Source of the DNA: Shewanella baltica
GTDB lineage: Bacteria > Pseudomonadota > Gammaproteobacteria > Enterobacterales > Shewanellaceae
Direction of reading: 5' to 3'
Assembly: GCF_900456975.1 (NCBI RefSeq)
Contig: NZ_UGYM01000002.1
Span: 1,736,001 to 1,800,000, forward strand
DNA: 64,000 nt
The notes beneath the pieces are model-generated. The model worked only from the letters and a program-made list of their open reading frames with translations. It was not told the origin of the DNA and ran no database searches. Below are positions 12,195 to 23,075 of this stretch, piece by piece. How positions within the stretch are numbered: position 1 is the first letter of the stretch; each line of letters opens with the position of its first letter. The position numbers and the translations under genes were made by a program.

Positions 12195-14462
12195 ATGCTG
12201 AACAAAGACCTGGAAGTCACCTTAAATCTGGCGTTTCAGCAAGCCAGAGACGCGCGTCACGAGTATATGACAGTGGAACATCTGTTATTAGCTCTGATCG
12301 ACAATCCTGCGGCTCAAGAAGCGTTAATCGCCTGTGGAGCGAATCTAGATAAACTCAGAGATGAAGTGGCAAGCTTTATCCAACAAACAACCCCAATCAT
12401 TGCCGATATTGATGATGACAAAGAAACTCAGCCAACGCTGGGGTTCCAACGAGTGCTGCAACGTGCAGTATTCCATGTGCAGTCATCGGGTCGCAATGAA
12501 GTAAACGGCGCTAACGTGTTAGTCGCCATTTTCAGTGAGCAAGAATCCCAAGCCGTGTATTTACTGCGCCGCTGCGATATTAGTCGCCTAGACGTTGTGA
12601 ATTTTATTTCCCATGGTTTCGCCAAAAATGATGATGCTGAGTCACATCAAGATCAAGAACGGGTTGAAGATCAGGGCGAAAGCAGCGAAGAGCGCAGCAT
12701 GTTGTCGCAATTTGCGTCCAACTTAAATCAACTTGCTAAACAAGGGATCATCGACCCACTGATTGGTCGTGATCAAGAAATTGAGCGCGCGATTCAAACC
12801 CTGTGCCGTCGCCGTAAAAATAATCCGCTGTTAGTGGGTGAGGCGGGCGTAGGTAAAACGGCGATTGCCGAAGGGCTGGCGTATCGCATCGTCAATAAAC
12901 AAGTGCCCGATGTGATGCTTGAAGCCACAGTGTATTCCTTGGATTTAGGTTCACTGCTGGCGGGAACTAAGTATCGCGGCGACTTTGAAAAGCGCTTTAA
13001 GAACCTGTTAAAAGAACTGGCGGCTGATAAGCATGCCATCCTATTCATCGATGAGATCCACACCATCATCGGTGCGGGCGCGGCCTCTGGCGGCGTAATG
13101 GATGCCTCTAATCTGCTGAAACCTTTGCTATCTAGCGGTAACTTGCGCTGCATGGGCTCGACAACTTTCCAAGAATATCAAAGTATTTTTGAGAAAGACC
13201 GCGCACTTGCACGTCGTTTCCAAAAGGTGGATATCAATGAGCCTTCAGTGGAAGAAACCACTAAGATTTTGATGGGGCTTAAGTCTAAATACGAAGAATA
13301 TCATGGGGTTCGTTATACACAGGCTGCGATCAGCAGCGCTGCGGTATTGTCGGCCAAGCACATCAATGACAGACATTTACCCGATAAAGCCATCGATGTG
13401 ATCGATGAAGCGGGGGCGCGTATGGTGATGTTGCCTATGAGCAAACGTAAAAAGACTATAGGCCAAGCCGAGATTGAGTCGATAGTGGCGAAAATGGCGC
13501 GTATCCCTGAGAAGTCGGTATCCGCCACTGATAAGGACTTACTGCGTAATCTTGAGCGTAACCTTAAGATGGTGGTCTTTGGCCAAGACAAGGCCATTGA
13601 GAGTCTGAGTTCGGCCATTCGCTTATCGCGCAGTGGCTTAGGCACAGACAGGAAACCTGTGGGTAGCTTCTTATTCGCGGGTCCCACCGGTGTGGGTAAA
13701 ACCGAAGTCACTAACCAACTGGCCAACTGTTTGGGGATGAAACTAGTGCGCTTTGACATGTCTGAGTACATGGAAAGCCACACAGTGTCACGCTTGATTG
13801 GTGCGCCTCCTGGATATGTGGGTTATGACCAAGGTGGCTTGCTCACCGATGCTGTGATTAAAAATCCGCACTGTGTGGTGCTATTGGATGAAATCGAGAA
13901 GGCCCACCGCGATGTCTATAACTTGCTGTTGCAGGTGATGGATCACGGTACTTTGACCGACAATAATGGTCGTAAGGCTGACTTCAGACACGTGACTTTG
14001 GTGATGACAACGAACGCGGGTGTTCAGGAGACTATTCGTAAGTCGATTGGCTTTACCCAACAAGATCACACCCAAGATGCGTTATCTGAAATTAATCGGG
14101 TATTTTCACCAGAATTTCGAAATCGTCTCGATTCCATCATTTGGTTCAACCATTTGGATATGACGATTATCGCCAAAGTAGTCGATAAGTTCTTGGTGGA
14201 ATTGCAGGCTCAATTGGATGCAAAACACGTTACTTTGGATGTCAGCGACGAAGCCAGAACCTTGTTGGCTGAGAAAGGTTACGACAAGAACATGGGCGCG
14301 CGTCCAATGGCTCGGGTCGTGACCGAATTGATCAAACGTCCATTGGCAGACGAGATCTTATTTGGTGTCTTAGAGTCAGGCGGTGTGGCGCATGTGGATG
14401 TGAAGGAAGGCGAGATTGTCATTCGTACCGAACGTCACGAAAAAGCGACAACAAAAGCTTAA
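12195..14462 (+). CDS. clpA: ATP-dependent Clp protease ATP-binding subunit ClpA
   Basis: AAA+ unfoldase that feeds substrates to ClpP. Order: N domain with two Clp_N repeats (residues ~1-145, contacts ClpS), an acidic linker, D1 with Walker A GEAGVGKTAI and Walker B ILFIDEIH, a short middle region, D2 with GPTGVGKTEV and VVLLDEIEKAH, then a ClpP-docking loop of the IGF type (KSIGFTQQ). Length is 755 residues. The frame is open from a TTG at 12174, but the ATG at 12195 (MLNKDLEVTLN) with GGGGGTG upstream matches E. coli. A terminator follows at 14495-14520. Confidence 0.97.
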   Translation: MLNKDLEVTLNLAFQQARDARHEYMTVEHLLLALIDNPAAQEALIACGANLDKLRDEVASFIQQTTPIIADIDDDKETQPTLGFQRVLQRAVFHVQSSGRNEVNGANVLVAIFSEQESQAVYLLRRCDISRLDVVNFISHGFAKNDDAESHQDQERVEDQGESSEERSMLSQFASNLNQLAKQGIIDPLIGRDQEIERAIQTLCRRRKNNPLLVGEAGVGKTAIAEGLAYRIVNKQVPDVMLEATVYSLDLGSLLAGTKYRGDFEKRFKNLLKELAADKHAILFIDEIHTIIGAGAASGGVMDASNLLKPLLSSGNLRCMGSTTFQEYQSIFEKDRALARRFQKVDINEPSVEETTKILMGLKSKYEEYHGVRYTQAAISSAAVLSAKHINDRHLPDKAIDVIDEAGARMVMLPMSKRKKTIGQAEIESIVAKMARIPEKSVSATDKDLLRNLERNLKMVVFGQDKAIESLSSAIRLSRSGLGTDRKPVGSFLFAGPTGVGKTEVTNQLANCLGMKLVRFDMSEYMESHTVSRLIGAPPGYVGYDQGGLLTDAVIKNPHCVVLLDEIEKAHRDVYNLLLQVMDHGTLTDNNGRKADFRHVTLVMTTNAGVQETIRKSIGFTQQDHTQDALSEINRVFSPEFRNRLDSIIWFNHLDMTIIAKVVDKFLVELQAQLDAKHVTLDVSDEARTLLAEKGYDKNMGARPMARVVTELIKRPLADEILFGVLESGGVAHVDVKEGEIVIRTERHEKATTKA

Positions 14463-14494
14463 CGCTTGATTATCCAGTAGTTTTTGACATAAAA

Positions 14495-14520
14495 ATGGCT
14501 GCAATTGCAGCCATTTTTTT
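14495..14520 (+). terminator. intrinsic terminator of clpA
   Basis: ATGGCTGCAA/TTGCAGCCAT palindrome flanked by an A-run and followed by seven Ts. Confidence 0.92.
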
Positions 14521-14533
14521 CATCTTTCGCAAA

Positions 14534-14558
14534 CAAAAAAACCCGGCCTTGCCGGGTT
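14534..14558 (-). terminator. intrinsic terminator of infA
   Basis: AACCCGGC/GCCGGGTT stem with a 3-base loop; on the minus strand it runs into seven Ts. Back to back with the clpA terminator between convergent genes. Confidence 0.92.
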
Positions 14559-14578
14559 TTTAAATCTAAGAGGCTATA

Positions 14579-14800
<222 letters not shown>

Positions 14801-14879
14801 TTAATTATCCCATTAGCCTTCGAATATAAAAAACGGGCGTATCATGCCCCAAATTCACCCTGCTGTAAAGGGGAAGTAC

Positions 14880-15590
14880 TTAGCGAACTTGGGAATACTC
14901 CCAGCCCGTCGGTGTGAGAATTTGATATGGGCGATATAAACGCTTGTAGGACATCTTACGGTTTTCATCTATTTGATATCCGAGATAAACAAATTCTTTG
15001 TCCATGAGTTTTGCCAATCGGCACTGAATTAAAATTAACAGAGCGCCGAGGGAACGCTGTTCTTCGTCGGGGTCAAAATAGCTGTAAATCGCCGACAGAC
15101 TATTGGGTAAGGTATCTGTGACCGCTACGGCTAATAATTTATCGCCGTTATAGACTTCGATAAACGTCGGCGGCAACCAATGGCAAAAAAGAAAGTGATG
15201 ATATTGATCTTCACTCGTGGGGAACATAGGGCCATCAAAATGCCGCTCACGAATGTAATGTTCATACAGGGCATACTGTTCGGCGGTTTGTTCCGATGTA
15301 ATTCGCCAGGTCAGATCTTGGTTTTTTGCTAAAGTCCGTTTTTGACGTTTCGATGGCACAAATTCATGCGCTGGCACACGAATAGGCTGGCACGCGCTGC
15401 ACCTTGGGCAACGGGGTTTATAGATGGAGCCGCCACTGCGGCGAAAACCCACCGCAAGTAAACGCTCAAATAAAATGGGATCGAGCGTATCTTCTTGGAT
15501 GACAAGTAGCTGCTCCTGCTGGCCATCGAGGTAGCTGCAGGGGAATATTTGACTGATACCGATAGCGATCGATGCTTTACTCGAGTTCAA
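14880..15590 (-). CDS. bpt: aspartate/glutamate leucyltransferase Bpt
   Basis: Transfers leucine from Leu-tRNA to proteins with N-terminal Asp or Glu, making ClpS-recognised N-degrons. 236 residues. The ATE/Bpt signature is present: SCSYLDGQ-type N terminus ([12 protein letters not shown]), [17 protein letters not shown] with its cysteines, and [45 protein letters not shown] towards the C terminus. Its 5' end overlaps the 3' end of aat by 14 bases, so translation is probably coupled. Confidence 0.96.
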   Translation of the reverse strand: MNSSKASIAIGISQIFPCSYLDGQQEQLLVIQEDTLDPILFERLLAVGFRRSGGSIYKPRCPRCSACQPIRVPAHEFVPSKRQKRTLAKNQDLTWRITSEQTAEQYALYEHYIRERHFDGPMFPTSEDQYHHFLFCHWLPPTFIEVYNGDKLLAVAVTDTLPNSLSAIYSYFDPDEEQRSLGALLILIQCRLAKLMDKEFVYLGYQIDENRKMSYKRLYRPYQILTPTGWEYSQVR

Positions 15591-16290
15591 GGATGACCTC
15601 TTTAGTGGTCCAAGTCGCTGGGTCCACGGGATTGTTTCTCAGTTCGCTCAGTAACGTTATAAAATCAATGCGTTTAATGGCTTTGGCTCCCAAACTTTCT
15701 AGGTGAGGATTCATCACTTGTGCATCGATGAGTTTGAATCCCATTTTGAGTAAATGCTGTTGCAGCGCTGCAACGGCGGCCTTGGACGCATTAGTTTTAC
15801 GGTGAAACATGGACTCGCCGCAAAACACTTGGCCGATTGCTAAGCCGTAAAGCCCACCGATTAAACGTTCACCTTCCCAGACTTCAATGGAATGGGCGTG
15901 ACCTGTGTAATGCAGTTCGCGATAGGCCATTTGAATTTCTTGGGTAATCCAAGTGCCGCTCTGTTTTTCTCTTGGCTGCGCGCATCCCGCCATTACATCG
16001 GTGAAAGCGTGATTAATTGTGATCCGCCAAGGTTGTTTTTTTAAGTATTTCCGCAAACTTGTGCTGATGTGTATTTCACCGGGAATAAACACGGCGCGGG
16101 GATCGGGCGACCACCATAAAATAGGATCATCTGAGTTAAACCAAGGAAAAATACCGTTGTAGTAAGCCGAGAGTAAGCGTTCAGGACGTAAGTCGCCGCC
16201 GATAGCCAATAACCCATTAGGATCGGTTAAGGCGAGTTCGGGTGAAGGAAAAGCTTCAAATTCGTGATTCAGAAAAGACAGTGACTTCAC
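15577..16290 (-). CDS. aat: leucyl/phenylalanyl-tRNA--protein transferase
   Basis: Adds Leu or Phe to proteins with N-terminal Lys or Arg; the other bacterial N-degron writer. 237 residues, standard length. Motifs: [89 protein letters not shown], and [15 protein letters not shown] near the C terminus. Heads a minus-strand unit with bpt and perhaps infA; the ATG is the only sensible start. Confidence 0.97.
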   Translation of the reverse strand: MKSLSFLNHEFEAFPSPELALTDPNGLLAIGGDLRPERLLSAYYNGIFPWFNSDDPILWWSPDPRAVFIPGEIHISTSLRKYLKKQPWRITINHAFTDVMAGCAQPREKQSGTWITQEIQMAYRELHYTGHAHSIEVWEGERLIGGLYGLAIGQVFCGESMFHRKTNASKAAVAALQQHLLKMGFKLIDAQVMNPHLESLGAKAIKRIDFITLLSELRNNPVDPATWTTKEVILELE

Positions 16291-16344
16291 AATTGAGTAT
16301 GATTTAGTTATAGACCTTATTATTAAGTTAGCGGAAATTCAGAT

Positions 16345-16815
16345 ATGTGGAAACCTACTCTAGCAAGCTTTATGTTTATTTTTGCGTTTATCCTCAGCCC
16401 CGCGAGTGCGGGTTATGACCGTAATCAAGCCGTGCCTGTCGAGAAAGTGCTCTATGGCGATATCACTTCGGTACGTAATATCACTGAAACCCAGCTGATT
16501 GAAGACCGTAATCGAGGTTGGAAAACCTTTGGTGGCGCCTTAGCGGGTGGGGTGATTGGTAATCAGTTTGGTGGCGGTTCTGGCCGTGATGTGGCGACCA
16601 TTTTAGGCGCCTTGATTGGTGGCGGTATCGGCAATCGTTATGGCAGTGGTACGAGTGTGCAGTCATTGAAGCTGGTGGAATTGATGATCAATCAAGAAGA
16701 TGGCACCCAAGTTATGGTGATCCAAGACTATGATGCTGGCATGGTATTCAATGCGGGTGACAGAGTACGAGTGGTCTACCTGCAAGGCGGTGTGCGTGTT
16801 GATGTCGCGATGTAA
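16345..16815 (+). CDS. glycine zipper 2TM domain envelope protein (SlyB-like)
   Basis: 156-residue exported protein. The N terminus (FMFIFAFILSPASA) is a signal peptide with an Ala-x-Ala cleavage site before GYD; no lipobox cysteine is present, unlike SlyB/PcP lipoproteins. The centre carries a glycine zipper in two helices (FGGALAGGVIGNQFGGGSG, and IGGGIGNRYGSG), the hallmark of the glycine-zipper 2TM family that packs in or at membranes. The C-terminal ~55 residues are beta-rich (DGTQVMVIQDYDAGMVFNAG, VRVVYLQGG), like the SlyB C terminus. Role likely in envelope integrity; no specific function can be named. Confidence 0.82.
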   Translation: MWKPTLASFMFIFAFILSPASAGYDRNQAVPVEKVLYGDITSVRNITETQLIEDRNRGWKTFGGALAGGVIGNQFGGGSGRDVATILGALIGGGIGNRYGSGTSVQSLKLVELMINQEDGTQVMVIQDYDAGMVFNAGDRVRVVYLQGGVRVDVAM

Positions 16816-16840
16816 GCGACTGTCTTATCTTGATTAAGTC

Positions 16841-16874
16841 GTCATCTTCAGTAAATGGTCATCTCGAGTAAAGG
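16841..16874. repeat. 17-bp imperfect tandem duplication
   Basis: GTCATCTTCAGTAAATG (16841) is followed directly by GTCATCTCGAGTAAAGG (16858), ending about 12 bases before the ATG of the Nif3-family gene, so its second unit supplies the GTAAAGGACGG ribosome site. Confidence 0.75.
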
Positions 16875-16885
16875 ACGGTAATGCA

Positions 16886-17638
16886 ATGACACGGACAGAA
16901 TTAACCCAATATTTAGCCGATTTTTTACATGTATCGGCGTTTAAAGATTACGCGCCCAATGGGCTGCAAATAGAAGGCAAGGATGAGATCCGCACCATAG
17001 TGACGGGCGTGACTGCGTGTCAGGCTTTGATCGATGAAGCGATTCGATTAAACGCCGATGCGATTTTGGTCCATCACGGCTTTTTTTGGAAGAATGAGCC
17101 TGAAGTGATCACTGGCATGAAACAACGCCGGATTAAGGCACTGCTCAAGCATGATATTAATTTATTTGGCTATCATTTGCCCTTGGACGCCCACCCAATG
17201 CTGGGTAATAACGCGACCTTAGGCAGGCAACTTGGGATCGTCGACGCAGAAGCCATCGAAGAGGTGGCTCAGGGGCTGCTGTGGCGTGGAAAACTTGATC
17301 TTGCGGTTAGTGCTAGCGAATTTTCTCACACCCTTGAGGAGGCGTTAGGCAGAGCCCCACTGCACATTGGTGATGGCGATGCCAAGATCCAACATTTAGC
17401 TTGGTGTACTGGCGGCGCGCAGGACTATATCGATGTTGCGGCGAGTTTAGGTGTGGATGCGTTTATCAGTGGTGAAGTGTCCGAACGCACGTTCCACAGT
17501 GCGGTGGAGCAGGGCATACATTATTTTGCGGCGGGGCACCATGCGACCGAACGTTTTGGGATTCAAGCCTTAGGCCGTCATCTCGCTCGCGAGTTTGATC
17601 TCGTGCACCATTTTGTAGATATCACCAATCCGGTCTAA
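16886..17638 (+). CDS. Nif3-like dinuclear metal centre protein (YbgI family)
   Basis: Member of the NIF3/YbgI family, hexameric toroids with a dinuclear metal site; E. coli YbgI has been linked to GTP cyclohydrolase/oxidative-damage roles, but the physiological reaction is not settled. 250 residues. Metal-binding residues are in ILVHHGFFWK (HH), LFGYHLPLDAHP (H..LD..H) and near the C terminus in GHHATERFGIQALG (H...E). NGLQIEG near residue 24 is also conserved. Preceded by a GGACGG ribosome site; terminator at 17692-17716. Confidence 0.93.
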   Translation: MTRTELTQYLADFLHVSAFKDYAPNGLQIEGKDEIRTIVTGVTACQALIDEAIRLNADAILVHHGFFWKNEPEVITGMKQRRIKALLKHDINLFGYHLPLDAHPMLGNNATLGRQLGIVDAEAIEEVAQGLLWRGKLDLAVSASEFSHTLEEALGRAPLHIGDGDAKIQHLAWCTGGAQDYIDVAASLGVDAFISGEVSERTFHSAVEQGIHYFAAGHHATERFGIQALGRHLAREFDLVHHFVDITNPV

Positions 17639-17691
17639 TCCATTAATTAAGCGGCTTATGGTGACCATCTAACCGTTTTATCCCTAAACGA

Positions 17692-17716
17692 AAGGCGAGC
17701 ATGGCTCGCCTTTTTT
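17692..17716 (+). terminator. intrinsic terminator after the Nif3-family gene
   Basis: AAGGCGAGC/GCTCGCCTT stem with a 3-base ATG loop and six Ts; it lies between convergent genes. Confidence 0.9.
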
Positions 17717-17798
17717 ATTGTGAGTTATGGTGACTTATCAGCACTCAAACTTGTTCCTCTAGCTGATTTAGCAATCAGCTCTTAGCCTTTAGCTGTAG

Positions 17799-18755
17799 CT
17801 AGATCAGCCCCAAAGTGGACAATACAAAGATGCCTAAGGTGCACGTGAGCAACGAGCAGACTGTGGTCAGCGCGATAATATTGGCTGCAAGGGGTGCATT
17901 GCCACCCATGGCGCGTGCCATCACATAGCTGGCGGCTGCGGTGGGGGCAGAACTCATTAAAAAGACCAGCGCTAACTCAATCCCTCGATAGCCCAACAGC
18001 AAGGCCCCAAGCGTGATAAAAAGCGGGGCAAAGATCAGTTTCAATGCGGTCGAGAACCAAGTTGAATGCTTTTCATGTTTGAGTGAACCAATATCGAGAG
18101 AACCGCCAGTGCACAGTAGCGCTAGTGGCAGGGTCATATTGGCAAAGTATTGGCCCGCATCGAGCACCATTTTCGGTACTGGAATAGCAAGTAAATAGAA
18201 CAACATGCCGACCATAATGGCAATGATCAGCGGGTTTTTAGTGATGGTCTTGATAATCACGCCAAATGCGCGTTGGCTGGATTCTTCGCCTTTAGGGCTG
18301 AGGCAAATAACCGCTTGAATATTGTAGAGCAGTGTCATCGAGGCGACATAAACCGCAGCTAAAGCAACACCAGAACTGCCGTAGGCGTTGGAAACATAAG
18401 CTAAGCCGATAATCGCGGTATTGGCCCTGAATCCCCCTTGAATGATCACGCCTTGGTCTTTGTGCTTGGGAAATAGTCGTCCAGTTGCATAGCTGGATAA
18501 TATAAAAAACAGCAGATTGGCCGCTAACCCATAGCCAATTAAGGGCGCACTGGAGGCGAGATCGTGATTGGAGCTAATAATGCTAAGGAACAGTAAGGCT
18601 GGCAGCGTCACGTTAAAGACTAATTTTGATGCGACATCAATAAAGTTTTCATTGATGATTTGGGTGCGTTTTAGGATCACACCGAGCGCTAACATCAAAC
18701 AGATTGGACCCGTAATCGAGGCAGAAAACAGCAACTGCTCAACGATATTTCCCAT
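17799..18755 (-). CDS. AEC-family transporter (auxin efflux carrier-like permease)
   Basis: Inner-membrane permease of 318 residues with about 10 hydrophobic segments in two bundles of five around a hydrophilic loop (residues ~155-170, SPKGEESSQRAF). NVTLPALLFLSII in the first half, and the helix break with ANMTLPLALLCTGGSLD in the second, are characteristic of the AEC (BASS-like) fold. Bacterial homologues are thought to move malate, malonate or other small organic acids; the substrate cannot be read from sequence. Monocistronic, ATG at 18755. Confidence 0.9.
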   Translation of the reverse strand: MGNIVEQLLFSASITGPICLMLALGVILKRTQIINENFIDVASKLVFNVTLPALLFLSIISSNHDLASSAPLIGYGLAANLLFFILSSYATGRLFPKHKDQGVIIQGGFRANTAIIGLAYVSNAYGSSGVALAAVYVASMTLLYNIQAVICLSPKGEESSQRAFGVIIKTITKNPLIIAIMVGMLFYLLAIPVPKMVLDAGQYFANMTLPLALLCTGGSLDIGSLKHEKHSTWFSTALKLIFAPLFITLGALLLGYRGIELALVFLMSSAPTAAASYVMARAMGGNAPLAANIIALTTVCSLLTCTLGIFVLSTLGLI

Positions 18756-18873
18756 AACTACTCCTCGAATGACTCACTGAACACCGCGTCGATTTTAGAC
18801 CTGTCACAGATATGAATATCACACTGCAGCGAATGCCTTGTCGATAGAAATACGAGCATTAACTCGTTTTCTG

Positions 18874-18940
18874 AAACCTGTCACTTAAACTAGTCACTTA
18901 AACCTGTTTGCTAAACCTAGTGGCGTAAACTCAGTCTTTT
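18874..18940. repeat. degenerate tandem repeat, five units of 13-14 bp
   Basis: Successive units AAACCTGTCACTT, AAACTAGTCACTT, AAACCTGTTTGCT, AAACCTAGTGGCGT and AAACTCAGTCTTTT begin at 18874, 18887, 18900, 18913 and 18927. They occupy the gap between metG and the AEC transporter gene, both on the minus strand. Confidence 0.8.
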
Positions 18941-18994
18941 AAAAGACGAATTGACACTCGGCGCCACGAATTGGCTAACAGTCAAAACCAACAA

Positions 18995-19022
18995 ATAAGG
19001 CCACATAAATGCGGCCTTATTG
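18995..19022 (-). terminator. probable terminator of metG
   Basis: AATAAGGCC/GGCCTTATT stem with an inner GCA/TGT extension, 27 bases past the metG stop codon on the minus strand. The following T-run is broken by G residues, so strength is uncertain. Confidence 0.65.
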
Positions 19023-19048
19023 ATTTTTCGAGCGTTAGCTAGCGCAGA

Positions 19049-21118
19049 TTACTTAACCCGCATGCCAGGCTGTGCGCCTTCATGGGGTTCTAAAATCCAC
19101 AGGTCGCTACCACCAGGTCCTGCGGCCAACACCATGCCTTCTGACATGCCAAAACGCATCTTACGTGGCGCTAAGTTCGCCACCATCACAGTCAACTTGC
19201 CTTCGAGATCCTCTGGCGAATAGGCCGATTTGATCCCGGCAAACACTTGGCGCGTTTCACCACCGATGTCGAGTTGTAACTTGAGTAACTTGTCAGCGTC
19301 AGCAACATGCTCTGCTTTGACGATGCGAGCGATACGCAGGTCGATTTTCGCAAAATCATCAAAGTTGATGGTCTCACTGATAGGATCACTAACCAGCGGC
19401 TCACTGCTAACCGATGAAGCTTTAGCTATTTTTTCAGGTGCTGCCGTCTTTGGTGCATCCGCCGTGACTTGCAGGTTATCCTTGGAATCAGCAACCATGG
19501 CATTGACTTTATCCAGCTCAACACGTTGCATCATTGCCTTGAATGGGGCGATTTCATGACCCGCTAAATCTTGGCCCAATGCATCCCAAGTGAGTGGCAG
19601 TTGGAAGAAGGCTTCCACATCTTGGGCTAAACGTGGCAATACAGGTTTTAGATACGTCACGAGAATACGGAACAGATTCAAGGCGTTTGAACACACTTGA
19701 TGGGCAGCTTCCTGTTGATCGTCATGTTTCACCATTTGCCAAGGTGCAGCATCAGCCACAAACCCGTTGGCAATATCCGCCAGCGCCATGATTTCGCGCA
19801 TCGCTTTGCCGTATTCACGCGACTCGTAAAAATCGGCAATCACGTCTTGCTTGGCTAAAAACGCTTCGGTCAGGGTAGTGTCGTTAATTTTCGCTAGCTT
19901 GCCATCGAAGCGTTTAGTGATAAAACCTGCTGTGCGCGAGGCTAAGTTCACTAGTTTACCGACTAAATCTGAGTTCACGCGCTGGGCGAAATCTTCCAGA
20001 TTTAAATCTAAATCGTCGATACGGCTGCTGAGTTTAGCGGCGTAGTAGTAACGTAAATATTCAGGATCTAAATGATCTAAATAGGTACGCGCCTTAATGA
20101 ACGTGCCTTTCGATTTTGACATCTTCGCGCCATTGACCGTCACATAACCGTGGGCATAGACGCTGTTTGGCTGACGATAACCTGAGCCGTGCAGCATGGC
20201 TGGCCAGAAGAGGCTATGGAAGTAAACGATGTCTTTACCGATGAAGTGATAAACCTCAGCAGTAGAATCTTTGCCCCAGAATTCATCGAAGCTCAACTCA
20301 GGACGTTTTGCACACAGGTTTTTGAATGAACCCATATAGCCGATAGGCGCATCTAACCAAACATAGAAATACTTGCCCGGTGCATCGGGAATTTCAAAGC
20401 CAAAATACGGTGCATCACGGGTGATATCCCATTGCTGCAGACCTTGCTCAAACCATTCGTCGAGTTTATTGGCCATTTCGACTTGCAGTGCGCCAGAGCG
20501 AGTCCACTCTTTTAGCATGCCTTCGAAGGCGGGCAGGTCGAAGAAAAAGTGCTCAGTGTCTTTCATCACTGGCGTTGCACCCGATACCGCTGATTTTGGA
20601 TTGATCAGTTCAGTTGGGCTGTAAGTCGCGCCGCAAGAATCACAGTTATCGCCGTATTGATCAGGTGACTTACACTTAGGGCAAGTACCTTTTACGAAGC
20701 GGTCGGGCAGGAACATGGATTTCTCAGGATCGAATAACTGAGAAATGCTCTTGCTCTTGATATAGCCGTTGTCCCTTAGCTTGAGATAAATATCGCTCGC
20801 CATGAGGCGGTTTTCTTCGCTGTGAGTGCTGTGATAGTTATCGAAGGCGACATTAAAATCGGCAAAATCCTGCTGATGTTCTTTGTTCACTTGGGCGATC
20901 ATATCTTCAGGCGCTATGCCTAATTGCTGCGCTTTAAGCATGATCGGCGTGCCATGGGCGTCATCGGCACAAATATAGTGGCACTCATGTCCACGAAGTT
21001 TTTGATAACGCGACCAGATATCTGTCTGGATGTATTCCAACATGTGACCTAAATGTATCGGTCCGTTTGCGTAGGGAAGTGCGCTGGTCACGAGAATTTT
21101 ACGTTGTGAAGTTGCCAT
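19049..21118 (-). CDS. metG: methionine--tRNA ligase
   Basis: Class I aminoacyl-tRNA synthetase charging tRNA-Met. 689 residues. N-terminal HIGH motif in [13 protein letters not shown]; zinc-binding knuckle [24 protein letters not shown] motif in [12 protein letters not shown]; helical anticodon-binding domain; a low-complexity linker (~residues 530-575); and a C-terminal EMAPII-type tRNA-binding dimerisation domain ([20 protein letters not shown]). ATG at 21118. Divergent from mrp, the same pairing as in E. coli. Confidence 0.98.
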   Translation of the reverse strand: MATSQRKILVTSALPYANGPIHLGHMLEYIQTDIWSRYQKLRGHECHYICADDAHGTPIMLKAQQLGIAPEDMIAQVNKEHQQDFADFNVAFDNYHSTHSEENRLMASDIYLKLRDNGYIKSKSISQLFDPEKSMFLPDRFVKGTCPKCKSPDQYGDNCDSCGATYSPTELINPKSAVSGATPVMKDTEHFFFDLPAFEGMLKEWTRSGALQVEMANKLDEWFEQGLQQWDITRDAPYFGFEIPDAPGKYFYVWLDAPIGYMGSFKNLCAKRPELSFDEFWGKDSTAEVYHFIGKDIVYFHSLFWPAMLHGSGYRQPNSVYAHGYVTVNGAKMSKSKGTFIKARTYLDHLDPEYLRYYYAAKLSSRIDDLDLNLEDFAQRVNSDLVGKLVNLASRTAGFITKRFDGKLAKINDTTLTEAFLAKQDVIADFYESREYGKAMREIMALADIANGFVADAAPWQMVKHDDQQEAAHQVCSNALNLFRILVTYLKPVLPRLAQDVEAFFQLPLTWDALGQDLAGHEIAPFKAMMQRVELDKVNAMVADSKDNLQVTADAPKTAAPEKIAKASSVSSEPLVSDPISETINFDDFAKIDLRIARIVKAEHVADADKLLKLQLDIGGETRQVFAGIKSAYSPEDLEGKLTVMVANLAPRKMRFGMSEGMVLAAGPGGSDLWILEPHEGAQPGMRVK

Positions 21119-21278
21119 CTTGTCTCAAATATCGTGGTGGGCCAAAAATATTGGTAGAGATACTAACCGATTACAGGATGATTTTCATCAAAAGCTGAGC
21201 CGATTGAGCTAAATCTGCGCTAATGTTTTCTGCATTATCTGGTACACTTGGGCAAATTTATTGGTGGGGGTAATTCTT

Positions 21279-22394
21279 TTGTCTTCAACTCAAACTGATT
21301 ATCGTCTAAATGACGATCTTCTCGGGCCAGTTCTGGCTATTCTCGATTCATTTGTTGATCCGTATCTCGCGAAAGGGTTAGTGAGCGCAGGATGCGTAAA
21401 TAAACTGGCGTTGGAAGGTAAGCGTTTGCAGCTTGGCTTAGTCTATCCATACCCTTGCATGACCCAGTATCGCGACACTGTGATGGCGCTGACCAACAAG
21501 TTGGCCGTGCTCGATGCTATCGATGAAGTCGAATGTGAAATCGATTTTCAACCTAAAGCCTATTCAGCGTTATCTTCTATCGCACCGATTGCCAATGTGA
21601 AGCAAGTGATTGCCGTTGCCTCAGGTAAGGGCGGTGTGGGTAAATCAACCACAGCGGTGAACTTAGCCTTGGCCTTAGCGGCTGAAGGCGCACAGGTGGG
21701 TATTCTCGATGCGGATATTTACGGCCCGTCAGTGCCTATGATGCTAGGTATTCCTAATTTCAGACCGCTTTCCCCCGATGGCAAACACATGACCGCCGCC
21801 AGTGCCCATGGCATTGCCGCGCAATCGATTGGATTTATGCTCAGCGGTGATGAAGCGGCCGTGTGGCGTGGCCCAATGGCAGCGGGCGCGCTAGCGCAAC
21901 TGCTCAATGAAACCCAATGGCCAGAGCTTGATTATTTAGTCGTCGATATGCCGCCGGGTACGGGTGATATTCAATTAACTCTGTCACAAAAAGTGCCTGT
22001 GAGTGGTGCTGTTATCGTGACTACGCCGCAGGATATCGCGCTGGCCGATGCCAAGAAGGGCATCAATATGTTCCAGAAAGTGAACATTCCTGTGCTGGGT
22101 ATCGTCGAAAACATGAGTTTCCATTTATGTCCCGAGTGTGGACATAAAGAACATCCATTTGGAACACACGGTGGCAGTAAAATCGCCGAGCGTTATCAAG
22201 TTCCACTGTTAGGCGCCTTGCCGCTGCACATCAATATCCGTGAAGCCATGGATAACGGTGCGCCGACGGTCGTTGCCGAACCAGACAGTGAAGTAGCCGC
22301 ACTTTATCGGGAAATTGCCCGTAAAGTGGGCGCAGAATTGGCTTTAAAACAAAGCCAGAAAACAGTTTCTATTAGTGTTTCAGATGACGAGTAA
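21279..22394 (+). CDS. mrp: iron-sulfur cluster carrier protein Mrp/ApbC
   Basis: ParA/MinD-type P-loop ATPase that carries and delivers Fe-S clusters in the cytoplasm. Residues ~1-95 are a MIP18/DUF59 domain; the deviant Walker A is [31 protein letters not shown] and the cluster-binding CxxC in [11 protein letters not shown] are intact. The only sensible start is the TTG at 21279 (giving [11 protein letters not shown]): a GGGGG run lies 9-13 bases upstream, and the longer TTG at 21261 would run through it. First gene of an apparent plus-strand run reaching tatD. Confidence 0.96.
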   Translation: MSSTQTDYRLNDDLLGPVLAILDSFVDPYLAKGLVSAGCVNKLALEGKRLQLGLVYPYPCMTQYRDTVMALTNKLAVLDAIDEVECEIDFQPKAYSALSSIAPIANVKQVIAVASGKGGVGKSTTAVNLALALAAEGAQVGILDADIYGPSVPMMLGIPNFRPLSPDGKHMTAASAHGIAAQSIGFMLSGDEAAVWRGPMAAGALAQLLNETQWPELDYLVVDMPPGTGDIQLTLSQKVPVSGAVIVTTPQDIALADAKKGINMFQKVNIPVLGIVENMSFHLCPECGHKEHPFGTHGGSKIAERYQVPLLGALPLHINIREAMDNGAPTVVAEPDSEVAALYREIARKVGAELALKQSQKTVSISVSDDE

Positions 22395-22405
22395 GGTTTA
22401 AGGGT

Positions 22406-23044
22406 ATGAATTCTCAGCAGTGTGTCATTATTGCAATTGCTGGCGCGTCAGCATCGGGCAAAAGTTTAATTGCCAAAACGATTTTTGACGAATTACGCCG
22501 CGATTTAGGCACAGATCAAATTGGGGTAATTAATGAAGACGCGTACTATCGCGATCAGAGTCATTTATCCATGGATGAACGGGTATTAACGAATTACGAT
22601 CATCCAAAAGCGTTGGACCATCAACTGTTGTGCACCCATTTACAGTTGCTCAAGTCTGGCGAAGCTGTTGATATCCCTTGTTATAGCTACACAGAACACA
22701 CTCGTATAGCAGAAACCCTGACGATGACACCGAAAAAGGTGATCATTTTAGAAGGTATCTTACTGCTGACCGATCCTAAATTACGTGCGCTGATGGACGC
22801 GAGTGTGTTTATGGACACACCGCTGGACATTTGTTTCCTACGTCGCCTAACCCGTGATGTGGCTGAACGCGGTCGTACGATGGAATCTGTGATTTCTCAG
22901 TACAAGAAAACCGTGCGTCCTATGTTCTTACAGTTTATCGAACCGTCGAAACAATACGCCGATATTATCGTTCCCCGTGGCGGTAAGAATCGTATTGCGA
23001 CCGATATTTTAAAAACTCGTATCCAACATTTACTGGCAAAATAA
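22406..23044 (+). CDS. udk: uridine kinase
   Basis: Pyrimidine salvage: ATP/GTP-dependent phosphorylation of uridine and cytidine. 212 residues. The P-loop is [14 protein letters not shown]; the uridine-binding region [25 protein letters not shown] (split here by family variation) and [17 protein letters not shown] are typical. Starts 11 bases after the mrp stop with an AAGG site, so it is in the same operon. As in E. coli it is followed by dcd. Confidence 0.97.
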   Translation: MNSQQCVIIAIAGASASGKSLIAKTIFDELRRDLGTDQIGVINEDAYYRDQSHLSMDERVLTNYDHPKALDHQLLCTHLQLLKSGEAVDIPCYSYTEHTRIAETLTMTPKKVIILEGILLLTDPKLRALMDASVFMDTPLDICFLRRLTRDVAERGRTMESVISQYKKTVRPMFLQFIEPSKQYADIIVPRGGKNRIATDILKTRIQHLLAK

Positions 23045-23075
23045 CGACATAAAAACTCAAGGAGTAATAGGCAAG

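Noticed and set aside
18874..18940. Repeat cluster considered as a CRISPR array
   Set aside because: Units are 13-14 bp, contiguous and degenerate, with no spacers and no cas genes.
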